From Bacteroidota bacterium (lineage in GTDB: Bacteria > Bacteroidota > Bacteroidia > Flavobacteriales > Flavobacteriaceae): DNA of 64,000 nt. The notes under the pieces were generated by a model, which saw nothing but the letters and a program-made list of their open reading frames with translations, had not been told where the DNA came from and did not search any database. Location: the NCBI GenBank assembly GCA_018829465.1, contig JAHJTN010000019.1:124001-188000 (forward strand), read 5' to 3'. The position numbers and the translations under genes are program-made. Shown here piece after piece: positions 10,703-20,214 of this stretch. Positions within the stretch are counted from its first letter, which is position 1. Each line of letters starts with the position of its first letter.

Positions 10703-11857
10703 TTGATACTTTCTGTCGTCATACTCAATTTTAATACACAGTTTTTTTTAGAACTCTGTTTGGAGCGAGTGCAACAGGCAACTGCTAAGCTCGAAGCAGA
10801 AATCATAGTGGTGGACAACGCTTCATCGGATAACAGTTGTAATCTGGTCGAAACGTATTTTCCTCAAGTTAAACTCATCTGCAATAAGGAAAATGTAGGT
10901 TTTTCTAAAGGCAATAATATAGGCGTACATCATGCCAAAGGACATTACATTTGCCTGTTAAATCCTGATACCCTTATACCCGAAAACACCTTCGAAGTTC
11001 TCATCTCTGAAATTGAAAAAATTGACAATCCGGGAATTTTAGGACCGCAACTTCTAGACGGTAGTGGCCATTTTCTACCGGAATCTAAACGTGGCATCCC
11101 TACACCAAGAACGGCTCTTTTTCGCATGCTTAATGCCCAACGTTTTTTTCCGAATTCGAACGTGTTTAATGCCTATTACGCACCACATATTCAAAAAAGC
11201 GACATCAAACCCGTTGAAATATTGGTGGGTGCCTGCATGTTTATGAAACGACAAACCTTTCTGAATTTGGGCGGCTTGGACGAAGATTATTTTATGTATG
11301 GTGAGGACATCGACCTGAGCTACAAAGCACTTAAAAATGGCTTGACCAATTATTACATTGGTGCTCTACAATTGATTCATTTTAAAGGAGAAAGTACTTT
11401 AAAGAACCAATCCTATCGCAAACATTTTTCAGGAGCCATGAAACTTTTCTATCAAAAGCATTTCAAATCCCGCTTTTTGATGCGTCCTTTGGTTTTGTGT
11501 GGTATCCGATGTATGAGTTTTCAAAAAACAATAACAACCTCTGAAAAAAATGTGCAAATTTCTCAACTTTTGATTCCCGACACGGCCAGAGACATGAAAG
11601 ATAATTTTTCTCAATATTTTAAAGATATTCCGGTTTCTACATATCAATTTACAGACGATTTTGAAACAGACACAAACCACGCCTTGGTTGTTTTTGATAT
11701 GACGAAACAAGCCTTCGAAAACTGTTTAGCAATCATGACAATTCTTAACAAAAGAAAAAACACCTTTGCCTTTTTGTCAAAAAGACGTACTTTTATGCTG
11801 GAAAGTCCGAATGCAGAAACGCGCGGAAATATTTATACAAACAAATTTAAAAATTAA
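10703..11857 (+). CDS. Glycosyltransferase family 2 (rhamnosyltransferase-like)
   Basis: 384 residues. The GT2 fold begins at once: MILSVVILNFNT, EIIVVDNASSDNSC, NVGFSKGNNIGVHHAKGHY, LLNPDTLIPE, then GACMFMKRQTFLNLGGLDEDYFMYGEDIDLSYK. These match NDP-sugar-dependent GT2 enzymes that add sugars to surface polysaccharides. The C-terminal ~120 residues carry no recognisable domain. The start is a TTG at 10703, one base after the recR stop, suggesting translational coupling; no ATG precedes the GT2 motif. Acceptor unknown. Confidence 0.85.
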   Translation: MILSVVILNFNTQFFLELCLERVQQATAKLEAEIIVVDNASSDNSCNLVETYFPQVKLICNKENVGFSKGNNIGVHHAKGHYICLLNPDTLIPENTFEVLISEIEKIDNPGILGPQLLDGSGHFLPESKRGIPTPRTALFRMLNAQRFFPNSNVFNAYYAPHIQKSDIKPVEILVGACMFMKRQTFLNLGGLDEDYFMYGEDIDLSYKALKNGLTNYYIGALQLIHFKGESTLKNQSYRKHFSGAMKLFYQKHFKSRFLMRPLVLCGIRCMSFQKTITTSEKNVQISQLLIPDTARDMKDNFSQYFKDIPVSTYQFTDDFETDTNHALVVFDMTKQAFENCLAIMTILNKRKNTFAFLSKRRTFMLESPNAETRGNIYTNKFKN

Positions 11858-11888
11858 GTAAATCTCTGTAAAGCGTTTATATTTTTGC

Positions 11889-11896
11889 TAAATTTG
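11889..11896 (+). promoter_or_regulatory. -7 box TAAATTTG
   Basis: Perfect TAnnTTTG match ending 37 nt before the E2 start codon. Confidence 0.45.
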
Positions 11897-11933
11897 CAAT
11901 CTTAACGATTATAAAGGGTTTTAAATTATCAAT

Positions 11934-13271
11934 ATGTCAAAATACGAACTGAAATTACCGAAAATGGGGGAAAGTGTTGCCGAGGCGACCATCACCGGTT
12001 GGCTAAAAGAAGTGGGAGAACCCATAGAAATGGATGAGGCCATTTTGGAAATTGCTACTGACAAAGTTGATTCGGAAGTACCTTCAGAGGTAAACGGCAT
12101 CTTGATAGAAAAACGCTTCAACGTAGATGACGTTGTACAGGTTGGACAAACCATCGCCATTATTGAAACTGCCGACGAAGAAGTTGGAGAAACAATACGA
12201 GAAACCGATAGAGCCCAGTCCGAATCAGTCGTAGAATCGGTCGCGACAATAGAAGAAGACATCAAAGCTGTAGCAGATCACCTACAAAATCCCGCAACAG
12301 TAAACTCAGATGTTTCAGATACAGAACGTTTCTACTCACCCTTGGTGAGAAGCATTGCAAAGGAGGAAAATGTTACTGTAAGTGAGCTCAATCAAATTGC
12401 GGGTAGCGGCAAAGACGGTCGTGTCACCAAAGACGACTTGTTGGGTTTCATCCAACACCGAGTAGCATCAAAACCATCGGCATCCACCATACTGCCAAAA
12501 AAAGAGATAGCTGCATCAAATCATACCGCAACAGCTCCTGCTGTGAAAATTCCCGAAACCGGCGATACCGAAATTATTGAAATGGACCGTATGCGCAAGC
12601 TCATTGCGCAACACATGACACATTCTAAACAAACCTCTGCACACGTTCAATCTTTTGTAGAAGTAGATGTGACCAATTTGGTGAAATGGCGCGACCGCGA
12701 AAAAGTAAATTTTGAAAAGAAAGAGGGTGAAAAACTAACTTTTACGCCCATTTTTATTGAAGCTGTAGCCAAGGCGTTGCGCGACTATCCTATGATGAAC
12801 ATATCCGTAGATGGCGACAAACTCATAAGGCATAAAAACATCCACATAGGGATGGCCACTGCCTTGCCCAGTGGCAACCTTATTGTTCCGGTTATTAAAA
12901 ACGCCGATCAACGAAATTTGGTAGGTTTGGCTAAAGCCGTGAACGATTTAGCCGATAGGGCCAGAAACAACAAGCTCAAACCCGACGACACCCAAGGTGG
13001 CACCTACACCATCACCAATGTGGGCACTTTTGGCAGCATCATGGGAACGCCCATTATCAACCAACCACAAGTAGGAATTCTTGCTTTTGGAGCCATAAGA
13101 AAAGTGCCGGCTGTGATAGAAACCCCCGAGGGCGATTTTATCGGAATAAGGCAGAAAATGTTTCTTTCGCATAGTTATGACCACCGCGTGGTGGACGGCG
13201 CACTTGGTGGAATGTTCGTTAGAAAAGTAGCCGATTACCTAGAAGCTTGGGATATGCACAGAAATAGCTGA
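11934..13271 (+). CDS. 2-oxoacid dehydrogenase E2 (dihydrolipoyl acyltransferase, probably branched-chain)
   Basis: 445 residues. N-terminal lipoyl domain with the lipoylation site ATDKVDSEV (Lys 44), an acidic/alanine linker, a peripheral subunit-binding domain (YSPLVRSIAKEENV ... GSGKDGRVTKDDLL, about 136-180), and the catalytic acyltransferase domain ending SYDHRVVDGALGG with the catalytic His-Asp pair. The DKVDSEVPS form of the lipoyl site is usual for branched-chain E2 in Flavobacteriia; pyruvate or 2-oxoglutarate specificity cannot be excluded. The fused E1 at 23855 is a likely partner although it is 10 kb away. Confidence 0.88.
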   Translation: MSKYELKLPKMGESVAEATITGWLKEVGEPIEMDEAILEIATDKVDSEVPSEVNGILIEKRFNVDDVVQVGQTIAIIETADEEVGETIRETDRAQSESVVESVATIEEDIKAVADHLQNPATVNSDVSDTERFYSPLVRSIAKEENVTVSELNQIAGSGKDGRVTKDDLLGFIQHRVASKPSASTILPKKEIAASNHTATAPAVKIPETGDTEIIEMDRMRKLIAQHMTHSKQTSAHVQSFVEVDVTNLVKWRDREKVNFEKKEGEKLTFTPIFIEAVAKALRDYPMMNISVDGDKLIRHKNIHIGMATALPSGNLIVPVIKNADQRNLVGLAKAVNDLADRARNNKLKPDDTQGGTYTITNVGTFGSIMGTPIINQPQVGILAFGAIRKVPAVIETPEGDFIGIRQKMFLSHSYDHRVVDGALGGMFVRKVADYLEAWDMHRNS

Positions 13272-13286
13272 TTCGATAAGTTTCAC

Positions 13287-13294
13287 TAACTTTG
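13287..13294 (+). promoter_or_regulatory. -7 box TAACTTTG
   Basis: Perfect TAnnTTTG match ending 32 nt before the esterase start. Confidence 0.45.
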
Positions 13295-13326
13295 TGTAAT
13301 CTTCGTCTCAACAAACATTACACAAA

Positions 13327-14103
13327 ATGAAAACTTTCACCACACTTTTGCTGACATTTTCGTTTGGTATTTTAGTATTTAGCCAAGATTTGGCAACCTA
13401 CGAAAAAAAGGTTTTTAACCACAAAGGGCAAAACATGCCTTATCGCCTGTTGCTTCCCAAAAATTTTGATGCATCCCAATCATACCCGCTAATTTTGGTA
13501 CTTCATGGTGCCGGCGAGCGTGGCAACGACAACGAAGCACAGCTTGTTCACGGTGCTACATTATTTTTAAACGAAACCTATCGCGAAAAGTATCCGGCTT
13601 TTGTGATGTTTCCGCAGTGTCCTGCCGAAGATTTTTGGAGTAATGTGCAGTTTAAAACCAATACTGACGGTCAGCGGGTTTTCGAATTTCAAAACGGGGG
13701 CAAACCCACACAAGCGATGGAGAATTTACAAGCCTTACTCAAAGATTTTATCAAAAACAATCCTGTGAAGGAAAATCAAATTTACGTGGGTGGCCTCTCC
13801 ATGGGCGGTATGGGTACTTTCGAAATTGTGCACCGTAATCCCGATTTATTTGCAGCCGCCTTCCCCATTTGTGGAGGCGCCAACCCCGAAACCGCTGCAA
13901 AGATAAAAAATGTAGATTGGTGGGTTTTTCACGGTGGCGACGATGAGGTTGTGCCGGTTGCCTATTCCCAGAAAATGGTAGCTGCCCTCAATGCGCAAGG
14001 CGCGCGGGTAAAATTTTCCTATTACCACGGCGTGAATCACAACAGTTGGGACAATGCCTTTGCGGAAAAAGACTTGCTGCCCTGGCTGTTTTCGCATAAG
14101 TGA
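13327..14103 (+). CDS. Secreted alpha/beta-hydrolase (feruloyl-esterase/phospholipase-like)
   Basis: 258 residues with a signal peptide (MKTFTTLLLTFSFGILVFSQ). The alpha/beta-hydrolase core is clear: LILVLHGAGERGNDNE oxyanion region, FPQCPAEDFW, nucleophile elbow GGLSMGGMGTFE (Ser near 160), the acid in HGGDDEVVP and the His in YYHGVNHNSWDNAF. This layout is typical of secreted esterases acting on polysaccharide-linked esters in Bacteroidota, but the substrate is not readable. The GH97 enzyme follows 97 bp downstream in the same direction. Confidence 0.82.
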   Translation: MKTFTTLLLTFSFGILVFSQDLATYEKKVFNHKGQNMPYRLLLPKNFDASQSYPLILVLHGAGERGNDNEAQLVHGATLFLNETYREKYPAFVMFPQCPAEDFWSNVQFKTNTDGQRVFEFQNGGKPTQAMENLQALLKDFIKNNPVKENQIYVGGLSMGGMGTFEIVHRNPDLFAAAFPICGGANPETAAKIKNVDWWVFHGGDDEVVPVAYSQKMVAALNAQGARVKFSYYHGVNHNSWDNAFAEKDLLPWLFSHK

Positions 14104-14200
14104 CAGCTATAACATTATCATTTTGAATATCAATCTGAATGATTAAAAGCCTCTTGCTGTGCGAAACCTTCTAAAATCATGACCCTTAAAAATAAAATAT

Positions 14201-16345
14201 ATGAAACCGCTTAAAGCAATCCGATTTACAAAAATGCTTCTCTTGTGGATGATTTTTTCGTTATTGCCTGGATGTCAACCATTTAATTTAAGGCTCGACA
14301 TCTTAGATCTGGAATCACCCAATCAGGTGAATGGAATTGTCTTTTTTATCGATAAAGAAGGGCAACCTACTTATGCGGTGTTTCATAAAGACAGTATGGT
14401 CATTGACACCTCAAAGATGGCTTTCACATTCAAACATGCGGCTCCAATGCAAAAGGGCTTCCAAATAGACAGTATCATTGAAGAAAATCATCGGGAAAGT
14501 TGGGAAATGCCATGGGGTGAACAGCGCATCGTTGAAAACAATTACAACAGTGCTTTGGTGAAGCTTTCCGAGACCCAATCGCCGTATCGTAAATTAAATA
14601 TTTACTTTCGCGCTTATGACGATGGCGTGGCTTACCGCTTTGAATTCCCCAAACAGGAAGGCATCGATACGTTAATCATTACCGATGAGCACTCTCAATT
14701 TAAGCTCACCGAAGATCCAACAGTGTGGTGGATACCCGGCGATTGGGATATCTACGAACACCTTTATACCGAATCCGAGTTTTCTAAAATCAATGCCATT
14801 TCTAAGCGCAACCACCCGGATTTGGGACAGACTTACATTCCCGAAAATGCCGTAAATACTCCGGTAACCATGCGGTTGCAATCGGGCGTACACTTAGCTT
14901 TTCACGAAGCCGCCTTACTGGACTATGCCGGCATGACGCTCAAGGTAGATACGACCAACTTATCTTTGGAAAGTGAGCTGGTGGGTTCGGACAGGTTGGG
15001 CTACAAGGTGAAACGGGCCTTGCCTTTTCAAACGCCTTGGCGCAGCATTCAAATTGCAGACAAGGCCACAGATCTTATTGCTTCTCGCCTGATTGAAAAC
15101 CTCAATGAACCCAACAAAATTGGCAACGTAAGCTGGTTTAAACCCAAAAAATACATGGGAATTTGGTGGGAAATGCATCTTGGAATATCCACTTGGGATA
15201 TGGAAGCCACTCAGGATATGAGCACGCATACCCAAGCTGCCAAAGCCGGTGTAAAGCACGGGGCAACAACAGCAAACGCTAAAAAATACATAGACTTTGC
15301 CTCAAAAAACAACATTACCGGATTGCTCGTTGAAGGATGGAATACCGGTTGGAATCATTGGATTGGTTTTGAAGACAGAGAAGGTGTTTTCGATTTTGTG
15401 ACACCCTATGCAGATTACGACTTGTACGAAGTAGTTCGCTACGGAAAAGAAAAAGGGGTAGAACTAATTATGCATCACGAAACTTCAGCGGCGCCAAGAA
15501 CTTATGCACAACAATTGGACACTGCTTTCGCGTTGATGAAGCAGTTGGACATCCACGCTGTTAAAACCGGATATGTTGGTAAAATAATACCTAAAGGTGA
15601 GTACCACCACGGACAATGGATGGTAAACCACTACCAAAAAGTTTTGGAAACCGCTGCTGCCAATCAGATTGCCATCAACGCACACGAACCCATAAAAGGC
15701 ACCGGACTCCGACGAACCTATCCGAATGAAATTGCAAGAGAAGGTTTGCGCGGACAAGAATTTAATGCCTGGGCTTCAGACGGCGGTAATCCGCCCGAAC
15801 ACTTGCCTATTGTTGCTTTCACACGTATGTTGGCGGGACCTATCGATTTTACGCCCGGCGTGTTTGACATCGGTTTACCGCAAAAACCCGACAATCAAAT
15901 CAACACGACACTCGCCCAACAACTGGCATTATACGTGGTCATTTACAGCCCCATTCAAATGGCCTGCGATTTACCGGAAAATTATGAGCATCAACCTGCT
16001 TTTCAATTTATTCGCGAGGTAGGTGTTGACTGGGAGCAAACAAAAATCCTCAACGGCGAAGTGGGCGATTTTGTCACCATAGCACGTGAGGAACGTGGAA
16101 CCGGCAACTGGTTTTTGGGCAGTATCACAGACGAAAACGAACGAGAAATTGAAATTGCGTTTGATTTTCTGGAAGTTGATAAAAATTATGAAGTTACCGT
16201 TTACAAAGACGCACCCAATGCACATTTCAGTAAAAATCCGAAGGCTATCACAATTGAAAAAATAAAAGTTGATTACAAATCCAAATTAAAATTCCATTTG
16301 GCTCCCGGTGGCGGTTTGGCCATCAGTCTTATAACTTCAAATTAG
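14201..16345 (+). CDS. GH97 alpha-glucosidase-like lipoprotein (SusB family)
   Basis: 714 residues. Lipoprotein signal with lipobox LLPGC (Cys 25), placing it in the periplasm or on the outer membrane. Three GH97 domains: N-terminal beta-sandwich, central TIM barrel (about 300-560) and C-terminal sheet. Glutamates corresponding to the calcium/base and acid residues of inverting SusB-type enzymes are present: HHETS (Glu 427), NAHEP (Glu 496) and GQEFNAW (Glu 520). This favours an inverting alpha-glucosidase rather than the retaining alpha-galactosidase branch. There is no SusC/SusD pair nearby, so it is not in a classical PUL. Its stop abuts the stop of the convergent YaiO-like gene. Confidence 0.88.
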   Translation: MKPLKAIRFTKMLLLWMIFSLLPGCQPFNLRLDILDLESPNQVNGIVFFIDKEGQPTYAVFHKDSMVIDTSKMAFTFKHAAPMQKGFQIDSIIEENHRESWEMPWGEQRIVENNYNSALVKLSETQSPYRKLNIYFRAYDDGVAYRFEFPKQEGIDTLIITDEHSQFKLTEDPTVWWIPGDWDIYEHLYTESEFSKINAISKRNHPDLGQTYIPENAVNTPVTMRLQSGVHLAFHEAALLDYAGMTLKVDTTNLSLESELVGSDRLGYKVKRALPFQTPWRSIQIADKATDLIASRLIENLNEPNKIGNVSWFKPKKYMGIWWEMHLGISTWDMEATQDMSTHTQAAKAGVKHGATTANAKKYIDFASKNNITGLLVEGWNTGWNHWIGFEDREGVFDFVTPYADYDLYEVVRYGKEKGVELIMHHETSAAPRTYAQQLDTAFALMKQLDIHAVKTGYVGKIIPKGEYHHGQWMVNHYQKVLETAAANQIAINAHEPIKGTGLRRTYPNEIAREGLRGQEFNAWASDGGNPPEHLPIVAFTRMLAGPIDFTPGVFDIGLPQKPDNQINTTLAQQLALYVVIYSPIQMACDLPENYEHQPAFQFIREVGVDWEQTKILNGEVGDFVTIAREERGTGNWFLGSITDENEREIEIAFDFLEVDKNYEVTVYKDAPNAHFSKNPKAITIEKIKVDYKSKLKFHLAPGGGLAISLITSN

Positions 16346-17599
16346 CTAAAATTTATACTGCAACGAAAGGGTAATTTCAAACTCGTTTTGTGTACGGTTT
16401 CTAAGAAATTCTTGATTGTTGTAATTAAAATTTACACCGAAAAAGTATTTTTGGGCGAAAATTTTATTGTAGCCTGCGCCAATTCTATATGAATCTAAGG
16501 AAACGCGCTGTCCGAAAAGCCCGAGTGCAATAGGGTCTTCAGGTTGCGTACCAAATCCCATAGCAACAGAATAATAATCAAAACGCGTACCTGTGTACAA
16601 GCGTCCGGTGAGGGTAAAAGTAGGGTAATATTGGCCACTACTTGTGTTCATGATGTGGCGCAAATTGATCCAATAAGGACCAAAATACTTGCCAATGCCA
16701 CCCACATAGCCCTCAAAATCTTCATCGGGAACTTTGGTGTAGCGAATGCCCAACTCGGTTTCCCAACCTTTGTTGAAATTTTGATAGTACGAATAGCCCA
16801 AACGCCATTTTTGGAAAATGATATCGTCACTATATGCCGCGCCTACATAAGAATAGCTTTTTTTACCGGTGAAGAAATAGGATTCCAATTCATACTGAAC
16901 CCCATCAAGTACAGATGAGCCGGAAGAAAACCTGTTCGCATAACTAAAGCGACCGATGAGCGATCCCCAACTGCGTTCCCTAACGTATTGAATACTGCCC
17001 AAATGCCAAGGACCTACGTTGTCTCTGTCAATGGCAGTAAGTGAATAAAAAACACCCAACCGATCGTTTTTGTTTTTCAGCTCCAAATAATATAAGCGTT
17101 GTTGTACCTCTGAGTCCGCTTTGATATCCGGTGAAAGACTTTGTAGGTAGGCATATTCTCCTACATCATCGGATTGTAATTGATAGACCGAGCGTTTTTT
17201 GAGATAAAAATCTCTTTCCTGCGGATATTGGGTGATTGCCTGATCTATGGTTTTGTGTGCCTCATCATATTGTTTATCTGCCACTTGCATGTTAAACAGA
17301 TAGATAAAAGCATCTTTGTAAACGGGATTTCTCTCTATGACATATTTATAATAATAGGCGGCACTGTCTTTTTGTTGGGTCATTTCAAAACCTCGACCCA
17401 AAAAGAGATGAAAATCCAAATAATCAGGAGCAATCTTTATGCCCAACCGAGCTTTTTGTATGGCGGATTGGTATGACTCTTGTTTAATGTCATCTATCAC
17501 TTTCAGCAGCAAACTGTCGCTGTTTATCTTTTGGGCTGTTAAGGTTTGTATGGCGAATAAAGCCATAAAAGAAACTCTTAAAAAAAAATTATGGAACAT
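16346..17599 (-). CDS. TPR-containing YaiO-family outer-membrane beta-barrel protein
   Basis: 417 residues. Signal peptide to about residue 22 (LTAQ), TPR helices from about 30 to 150 (LDFHLFLGRGFEMTQQKDSAAYYYKYVIERNP, YKDAFIYLFNMQVADKQYDEAHKTI), then aromatic-rich strands to the C-terminal LSLQYKF, which ends in Phe as outer-membrane barrels do. Periplasmic TPR plus barrel is the architecture of polysaccharide export porins such as PgaA. It is last in a three-gene operon, 3 bp after the GT2 synthase, so a role in exporting that polymer is likely but inferred. Confidence 0.82.
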   Translation of the reverse strand: MFHNFFLRVSFMALFAIQTLTAQKINSDSLLLKVIDDIKQESYQSAIQKARLGIKIAPDYLDFHLFLGRGFEMTQQKDSAAYYYKYVIERNPVYKDAFIYLFNMQVADKQYDEAHKTIDQAITQYPQERDFYLKKRSVYQLQSDDVGEYAYLQSLSPDIKADSEVQQRLYYLELKNKNDRLGVFYSLTAIDRDNVGPWHLGSIQYVRERSWGSLIGRFSYANRFSSGSSVLDGVQYELESYFFTGKKSYSYVGAAYSDDIIFQKWRLGYSYYQNFNKGWETELGIRYTKVPDEDFEGYVGGIGKYFGPYWINLRHIMNTSSGQYYPTFTLTGRLYTGTRFDYYSVAMGFGTQPEDPIALGLFGQRVSLDSYRIGAGYNKIFAQKYFFGVNFNYNNQEFLRNRTQNEFEITLSLQYKF

Positions 17600-17602
17600 G
17601 GC

Positions 17603-19042
17603 TTAAGCTTCTACTTTTTCTAGTTCAACAGTGTGTCCTTGTCGTTTAAGGGTTCCCCACTTTTGTTTGTTGTTTACGATAAAATTAAAATACCCTTTCA
17701 GATATGAATACGTATTGATGGGATGAAAGAAAATGGGCTCCACCATAGAAATCAATATAAGCGAGCCTATTTCTTTTAGGTTGGCATAATTCTTATAGAG
17801 CAATTCGTCAAAGAATATGGCAATCATAGTAACAGTCAAGTAGAACAAATAGACGAACAAAGTGATGTTGAGTAGGAAAACAAAATCTACATTCAAAAAG
17901 AATATCCCCAGTAATAACACAATTAACCCCAACAATTCTACTATAGGCACCAAAAATTCGAATAACAAGAAGTATGGTAGAATCATAAAACCGGTTCTGC
18001 CGTATTTCGGATTAAACAACATTCCTTTATGCATAGCCAGCGTCTGTATGAGACCTCTGCCCCATCTAGACCGCTGTTTGATTAAATCTTTGGCATTTCC
18101 GGGGACTTCTGTCCAGCACAAAGATTCGGGAATATATTTAATCTCAAACTTTTGTTTCTTGTTGTACATCAGCTTGCGCATACGCGTTATAAGCTCCATG
18201 TCTTCTCCTAGTGATTTATGCCAATAACCGCCGGCTTCTATCACGGTTTTCTTGTCAAACATCCCCAATCCGCCGGAAACAAGCAACAGTCCGTTGAGCT
18301 GGGTCCAAGCCATACGGCCAAACATAAAAGACCTGATGTATTCCAACTCTTGAAACCGGGGAAACATTTTGGTAGGAAAATGCACCTTAGCCAAAAAACC
18401 TTCATCTACCTCGCAGGAGTTTGCAATTCTGATGCCGGCTCCTGACGCAATTACTTTGCCTTCACTCTCTATGAAGGGCTTGGCCAGTTTTATAATGGTA
18501 TCTTTTTTCAAAATACAATCTACATCTGTGCACAAAAAAAGTGAAAACCTAGATGAATTAATCCCCGCATTAGAAGCATCGGCCTTACTGCCTCCATTTT
18601 CTTTGTCAACTACCAAAAGATGGCTGTATAGCGGATTGGTAGATTTATAGTGTCCGCGAACGGGTTTTGTTTTGATATGTTCTCTGTAATAGAAATCAAT
18701 TTTTGTGAGTTCAAATTCGTTGATGAGTTTTTCTAACGTTCTGTCGGTACTTCCGTCGTTGATTATGACTACTTCAAAATTGGGATAATTAAGCGACAAA
18801 AGCGACTTCACATTAAAAATAATGTTAGCCTCTTCATTAAAAGCCGGTGCTACTACAGAAACACCGGGCAGGTAAGTAGAATTTACCAAAACCTCTTCTC
18901 TGATAAAATTCTTGGCGTTTACGTGTTTTTTTATGGCATAAAAAGACAATAAGGTCAGCATGACATAAATCACAATGTATGAGCCAGAAAATATGGCGAT
19001 GAAAAATTCAAAGCCTCTGACAAAATCCTCCAAAAAGTCCAT
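17603..19042 (-). CDS. Processive family 2 glycosyltransferase (exopolysaccharide synthase-like)
   Basis: 479 residues. One N-terminal membrane helix (about 13-37), a cytoplasmic GT2 domain with VSVVAPAFNEEANI, VVIINDGSTDRT, FLCTDVDCIL, GEDMELITRM and the QRSRWGRGL motif (Q-x-x-R-W, hallmark of processive synthases), then several C-terminal membrane helices (about 345-440). This is the plan of PNAG, hyaluronan and cellulose synthases: polymer is made and pushed through the inner membrane. No PilZ domain is seen. It lies between the HEAT-repeat protein (10 bp) and the YaiO-type porin (3 bp). The sugar cannot be deduced. Confidence 0.88.
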   Translation of the reverse strand: MDFLEDFVRGFEFFIAIFSGSYIVIYVMLTLLSFYAIKKHVNAKNFIREEVLVNSTYLPGVSVVAPAFNEEANIIFNVKSLLSLNYPNFEVVIINDGSTDRTLEKLINEFELTKIDFYYREHIKTKPVRGHYKSTNPLYSHLLVVDKENGGSKADASNAGINSSRFSLFLCTDVDCILKKDTIIKLAKPFIESEGKVIASGAGIRIANSCEVDEGFLAKVHFPTKMFPRFQELEYIRSFMFGRMAWTQLNGLLLVSGGLGMFDKKTVIEAGGYWHKSLGEDMELITRMRKLMYNKKQKFEIKYIPESLCWTEVPGNAKDLIKQRSRWGRGLIQTLAMHKGMLFNPKYGRTGFMILPYFLLFEFLVPIVELLGLIVLLLGIFFLNVDFVFLLNITLFVYLFYLTVTMIAIFFDELLYKNYANLKEIGSLILISMVEPIFFHPINTYSYLKGYFNFIVNNKQKWGTLKRQGHTVELEKVEA

Positions 19043-19052
19043 GATTTGTATG

Positions 19053-20117
19053 TTAGGAAGTAAGATTAGCTACATGCTTTCTGATAAGGTCTATGTCCTT
19101 ATCTTCAGCAAAGTTAGCTATAAAATAGTCACTATCTATGGTATTTAATGAAGAAACTATTTTTATTTTCTCATCAGAATCTATAAAATGATTTTGATGT
19201 AGCAACATATCTAAAAAGTTTACAGTTGCTGCAGATCCAATTTCAGACAAGGCATCCAAAATGGCTAATTTGTTAAGTTTGTCTTCGCGGTCATACAAAT
19301 CAATCAAAGAATCTTCTGCATTGGAAATAGAAAGCTTCTTTATCGCCAAAATGGCCTCGTATCTTATAGTTCGTGAAGGGCTGTTCAACAACTTGATGAT
19401 TTCACCGGCATTTTGGTTGTGGTTATAAAAACCCATCAATTTGAGTCCGATACGAACGATTGATTCGTTTGAAGACAAAATCCACTTGTCGATATTTGAA
19501 GGTAGTGAGAATTTTTTAGATTGTATCAAATCGACAATTTTGAGCTCATCAACCAACCCTATCTTTTTGTTGTAATCTGCTAAAAATTCTATGTTTTCAC
19601 TTGTCAAAGACAAGAAAGAAACAAAGGCGTCTGAACGAAGCTTTTCGTTTGAATGATACAAATAAGGCCTGATTAATTCGATACCTTTAGTGTAATTAAA
19701 TACTTGAAAATGATATATCCCAAGTGATTTTTGATGCCAACGCGAATCTTTGATATAGCTTTCACTGAGCTTGTTTAGGTGTAAATCTTCATAAATCTTG
19801 TTCAACATTTCCTTTTTGCCTCCTTTGAGGTTAAGTTGATAGTGAACCAAAGTATCCAATAAAATTTCTTTAACAAATTTCTTTTTAAAAGGCAGCTCCC
19901 TTTTTAATTCGTCTAAAATTTGTCCATATCCTTCGTCAGACTTAACAAAAAGCAAGTTTGTGATAAATTCAGACGCGCGCATTTTGATTTCTTCTACGCG
20001 CAACTTGTTTTCTTCATACACATACCGATTGATGAGCACAACGGCCACAAAAATCATGAAGGCTACAGCAGTAATTGGAATAAGGTATTGTACGAGCATA
20101 TCTTTTATGAATTCCAT
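19053..20117 (-). CDS. Membrane-anchored HEAT-repeat protein
   Basis: 354 residues. One N-terminal membrane helix (LIPITAVAFMIFVAVVLI, about 12-29) followed by a basic segment (NRYVYEENKLRVEEIKMR), so by the positive-inside rule the rest is cytoplasmic. The body is paired helices of HEAT/PBS-lyase type, for example GIELIRPYLYHSNEKLRSDAFVSF, EIIKLLNSPSRTIRYEAILAI and LAILDALSEIGSAATVNFL. It has no catalytic motif. First gene of the GT2/YaiO operon, so it probably scaffolds or controls the synthase on the cytoplasmic face; that role is inferred from position. Confidence 0.75.
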   Translation of the reverse strand: MEFIKDMLVQYLIPITAVAFMIFVAVVLINRYVYEENKLRVEEIKMRASEFITNLLFVKSDEGYGQILDELKRELPFKKKFVKEILLDTLVHYQLNLKGGKKEMLNKIYEDLHLNKLSESYIKDSRWHQKSLGIYHFQVFNYTKGIELIRPYLYHSNEKLRSDAFVSFLSLTSENIEFLADYNKKIGLVDELKIVDLIQSKKFSLPSNIDKWILSSNESIVRIGLKLMGFYNHNQNAGEIIKLLNSPSRTIRYEAILAIKKLSISNAEDSLIDLYDREDKLNKLAILDALSEIGSAATVNFLDMLLHQNHFIDSDEKIKIVSSLNTIDSDYFIANFAEDKDIDLIRKHVANLTS

Positions 20118-20186
20118 TTGAGTTAGAGTTTAGAATTAAAGGCAATAGGTGTCAGCAAAAAGGTAAAAAAAGGGGAATTCAATACA

Positions 20187-20194
20187 CAAATTTA
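20187..20194 (-). promoter_or_regulatory. -7 box TAAATTTG for the HEAT/GT2/YaiO operon
   Basis: On the minus strand TAAATTTG, about 70 nt upstream of the HEAT start codon. A TTG lies 16 bp further upstream (20211-20213), inside the adjacent palindrome. Confidence 0.5.
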
Positions 20195-20198
20195 TACA

Positions 20199-20214
20199 CT
20201 TGTTCACGAACAAG
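20199..20214. promoter_or_regulatory. Palindromic operator candidate CTTGTTC-AC-GAACAAG
   Basis: Perfect 7-bp arms with a 2-bp centre. It sits 4 bp upstream of the -7 box of the exopolysaccharide-type operon and contains the only TTG at -33 spacing, so a bound protein would block the core promoter. A repressor site is inferred; the regulator is unknown. The rest of the 252-bp gap (20118-20369) shows no gene. Confidence 0.4.

Noticed and set aside
13327-16345. Polysaccharide utilisation locus
   Set aside because: An esterase and a GH97 enzyme are adjacent, but there is no SusC/SusD pair or PUL regulator nearby.
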